Positions 63,662-64,000 of a DNA stretch of 64,000 nt are shown here, piece after piece. The translations under genes and the position numbers were made by a program. The stretch is taken from positions 777,001-841,000 of the forward strand of contig JAYKKM010000428.1 of NCBI GenBank assembly GCA_035772405.1. Reading direction: 5' to 3'. How positions within the stretch are numbered: position 1 is the stretch's first letter; each line of letters starts with the position of its first letter. The stretch comes from Chrysogorgia sp. JL179-B06. Lineage: Eukaryota > Cnidaria > Anthozoa > Scleralcyonacea > Chrysogorgiidae. Below the pieces are notes generated by a model, which made no database searches, was not told where the DNA came from, and saw only the letters and a list, made by a program, of their open reading frames with translations.

Positions 63662-63717
63662 TATATCGACCATTAGATAACGAGTAACCCGTCAGAAATC
63701 CCATATCAGTGTATATC

Positions 63718-63735
63718 TATATATATATATATATT
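63718..63735. repeat. TA dinucleotide repeat
   Basis: A run of ATATATATATATATATAT. No gene is recognised from here to the window end. Confidence 0.9.
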
Positions 63736-64000
63736 TATACAGTATGATGTTTACGAGTTAGCCTACCTTCCACTGGTAAGCACTATAACATTTGATGTCA
63801 TCAAGATCAGCATCATTATCATTACTTGCTGTAATCCGGTAATAAACATCTTATTTTTAATAATCAGTCTACTTCATATGCATTGCTTCATATTCTCAAA
63901 TTTTATCCAGCTTCAGATTAACTCTTTTCATGTTGCCTATATATAAAAGAAAAAATACGTTAGCAATAAAATAACGTAACTTTTGCTAATATGTTGAAAT

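Overview
This window looks like animal nuclear DNA, most likely from a cnidarian and probably an anthozoan such as a coral or sea anemone. Two intron-rich animal genes can be rebuilt exon by exon with consistent splice phases. The rest is AT-rich and crowded with LINE relics, tRNA-derived SINEs, foldback/MITE elements and tandem repeats. One SINE has the 3' body and the 'gcgctatataaat' tail that I associate with cnidarian repeats. I see no bacterial operons, no CRISPR array and no rRNA. The cnidarian assignment is inference; I could not search a database.

Layout. 0-2 kb: degenerate tandem repeats. 2.7-4.8 kb (minus): decayed copy of a repetitive gene family with a FEN/XPG-like nuclease core and a cysteine-rich C-terminus. 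5.4-26.6 kb (plus): fifteen exons of ALIX/PDCD6IP, the ESCRT adaptor, complete from about human residue 88 to the stop; the first exons lie outside or were not recognised. Its introns hold a 20-bp minisatellite, SINEs and many foldback elements, some nested three deep. 28.5-57.0 kb (minus): a Cys-loop ligand-gated anion channel (GABA-A/glycine-receptor type) in eight exons, convergent with ALIX. Its introns carry several LINE relics, an R2/NeSL-like retroelement, a row of abutting MITEs, an hAT-type MITE with a perfect 8-bp target-site duplication, and an 84-bp minisatellite grown from the end of a reverse transcriptase. 58.2-63.1 kb (minus): a decayed gene encoding an N-terminal CXC-like cysteine-rich segment and a C-terminal domain like the cytoplasmic end of P2X7 receptors. 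Its intron contains a second, different copy of the FEN-like nuclease family, flanked by inverted repeats.

How the parts relate. ALIX (membrane remodelling, MVB sorting, abscission) and the anion channel (neuronal signalling) are ordinary host genes with no evident functional link. The most interesting material is the pair of FEN-like/CXC gene-family copies. Between them they show motifs resembling the whole FEN active-site series: an N-terminal DG, a VFDG..P.K segment, E-A..DxD, and GCD followed by a helix-hairpin-helix-like G-x-G. Both copies are broken here, so they are relics of a multicopy family and not working genes.
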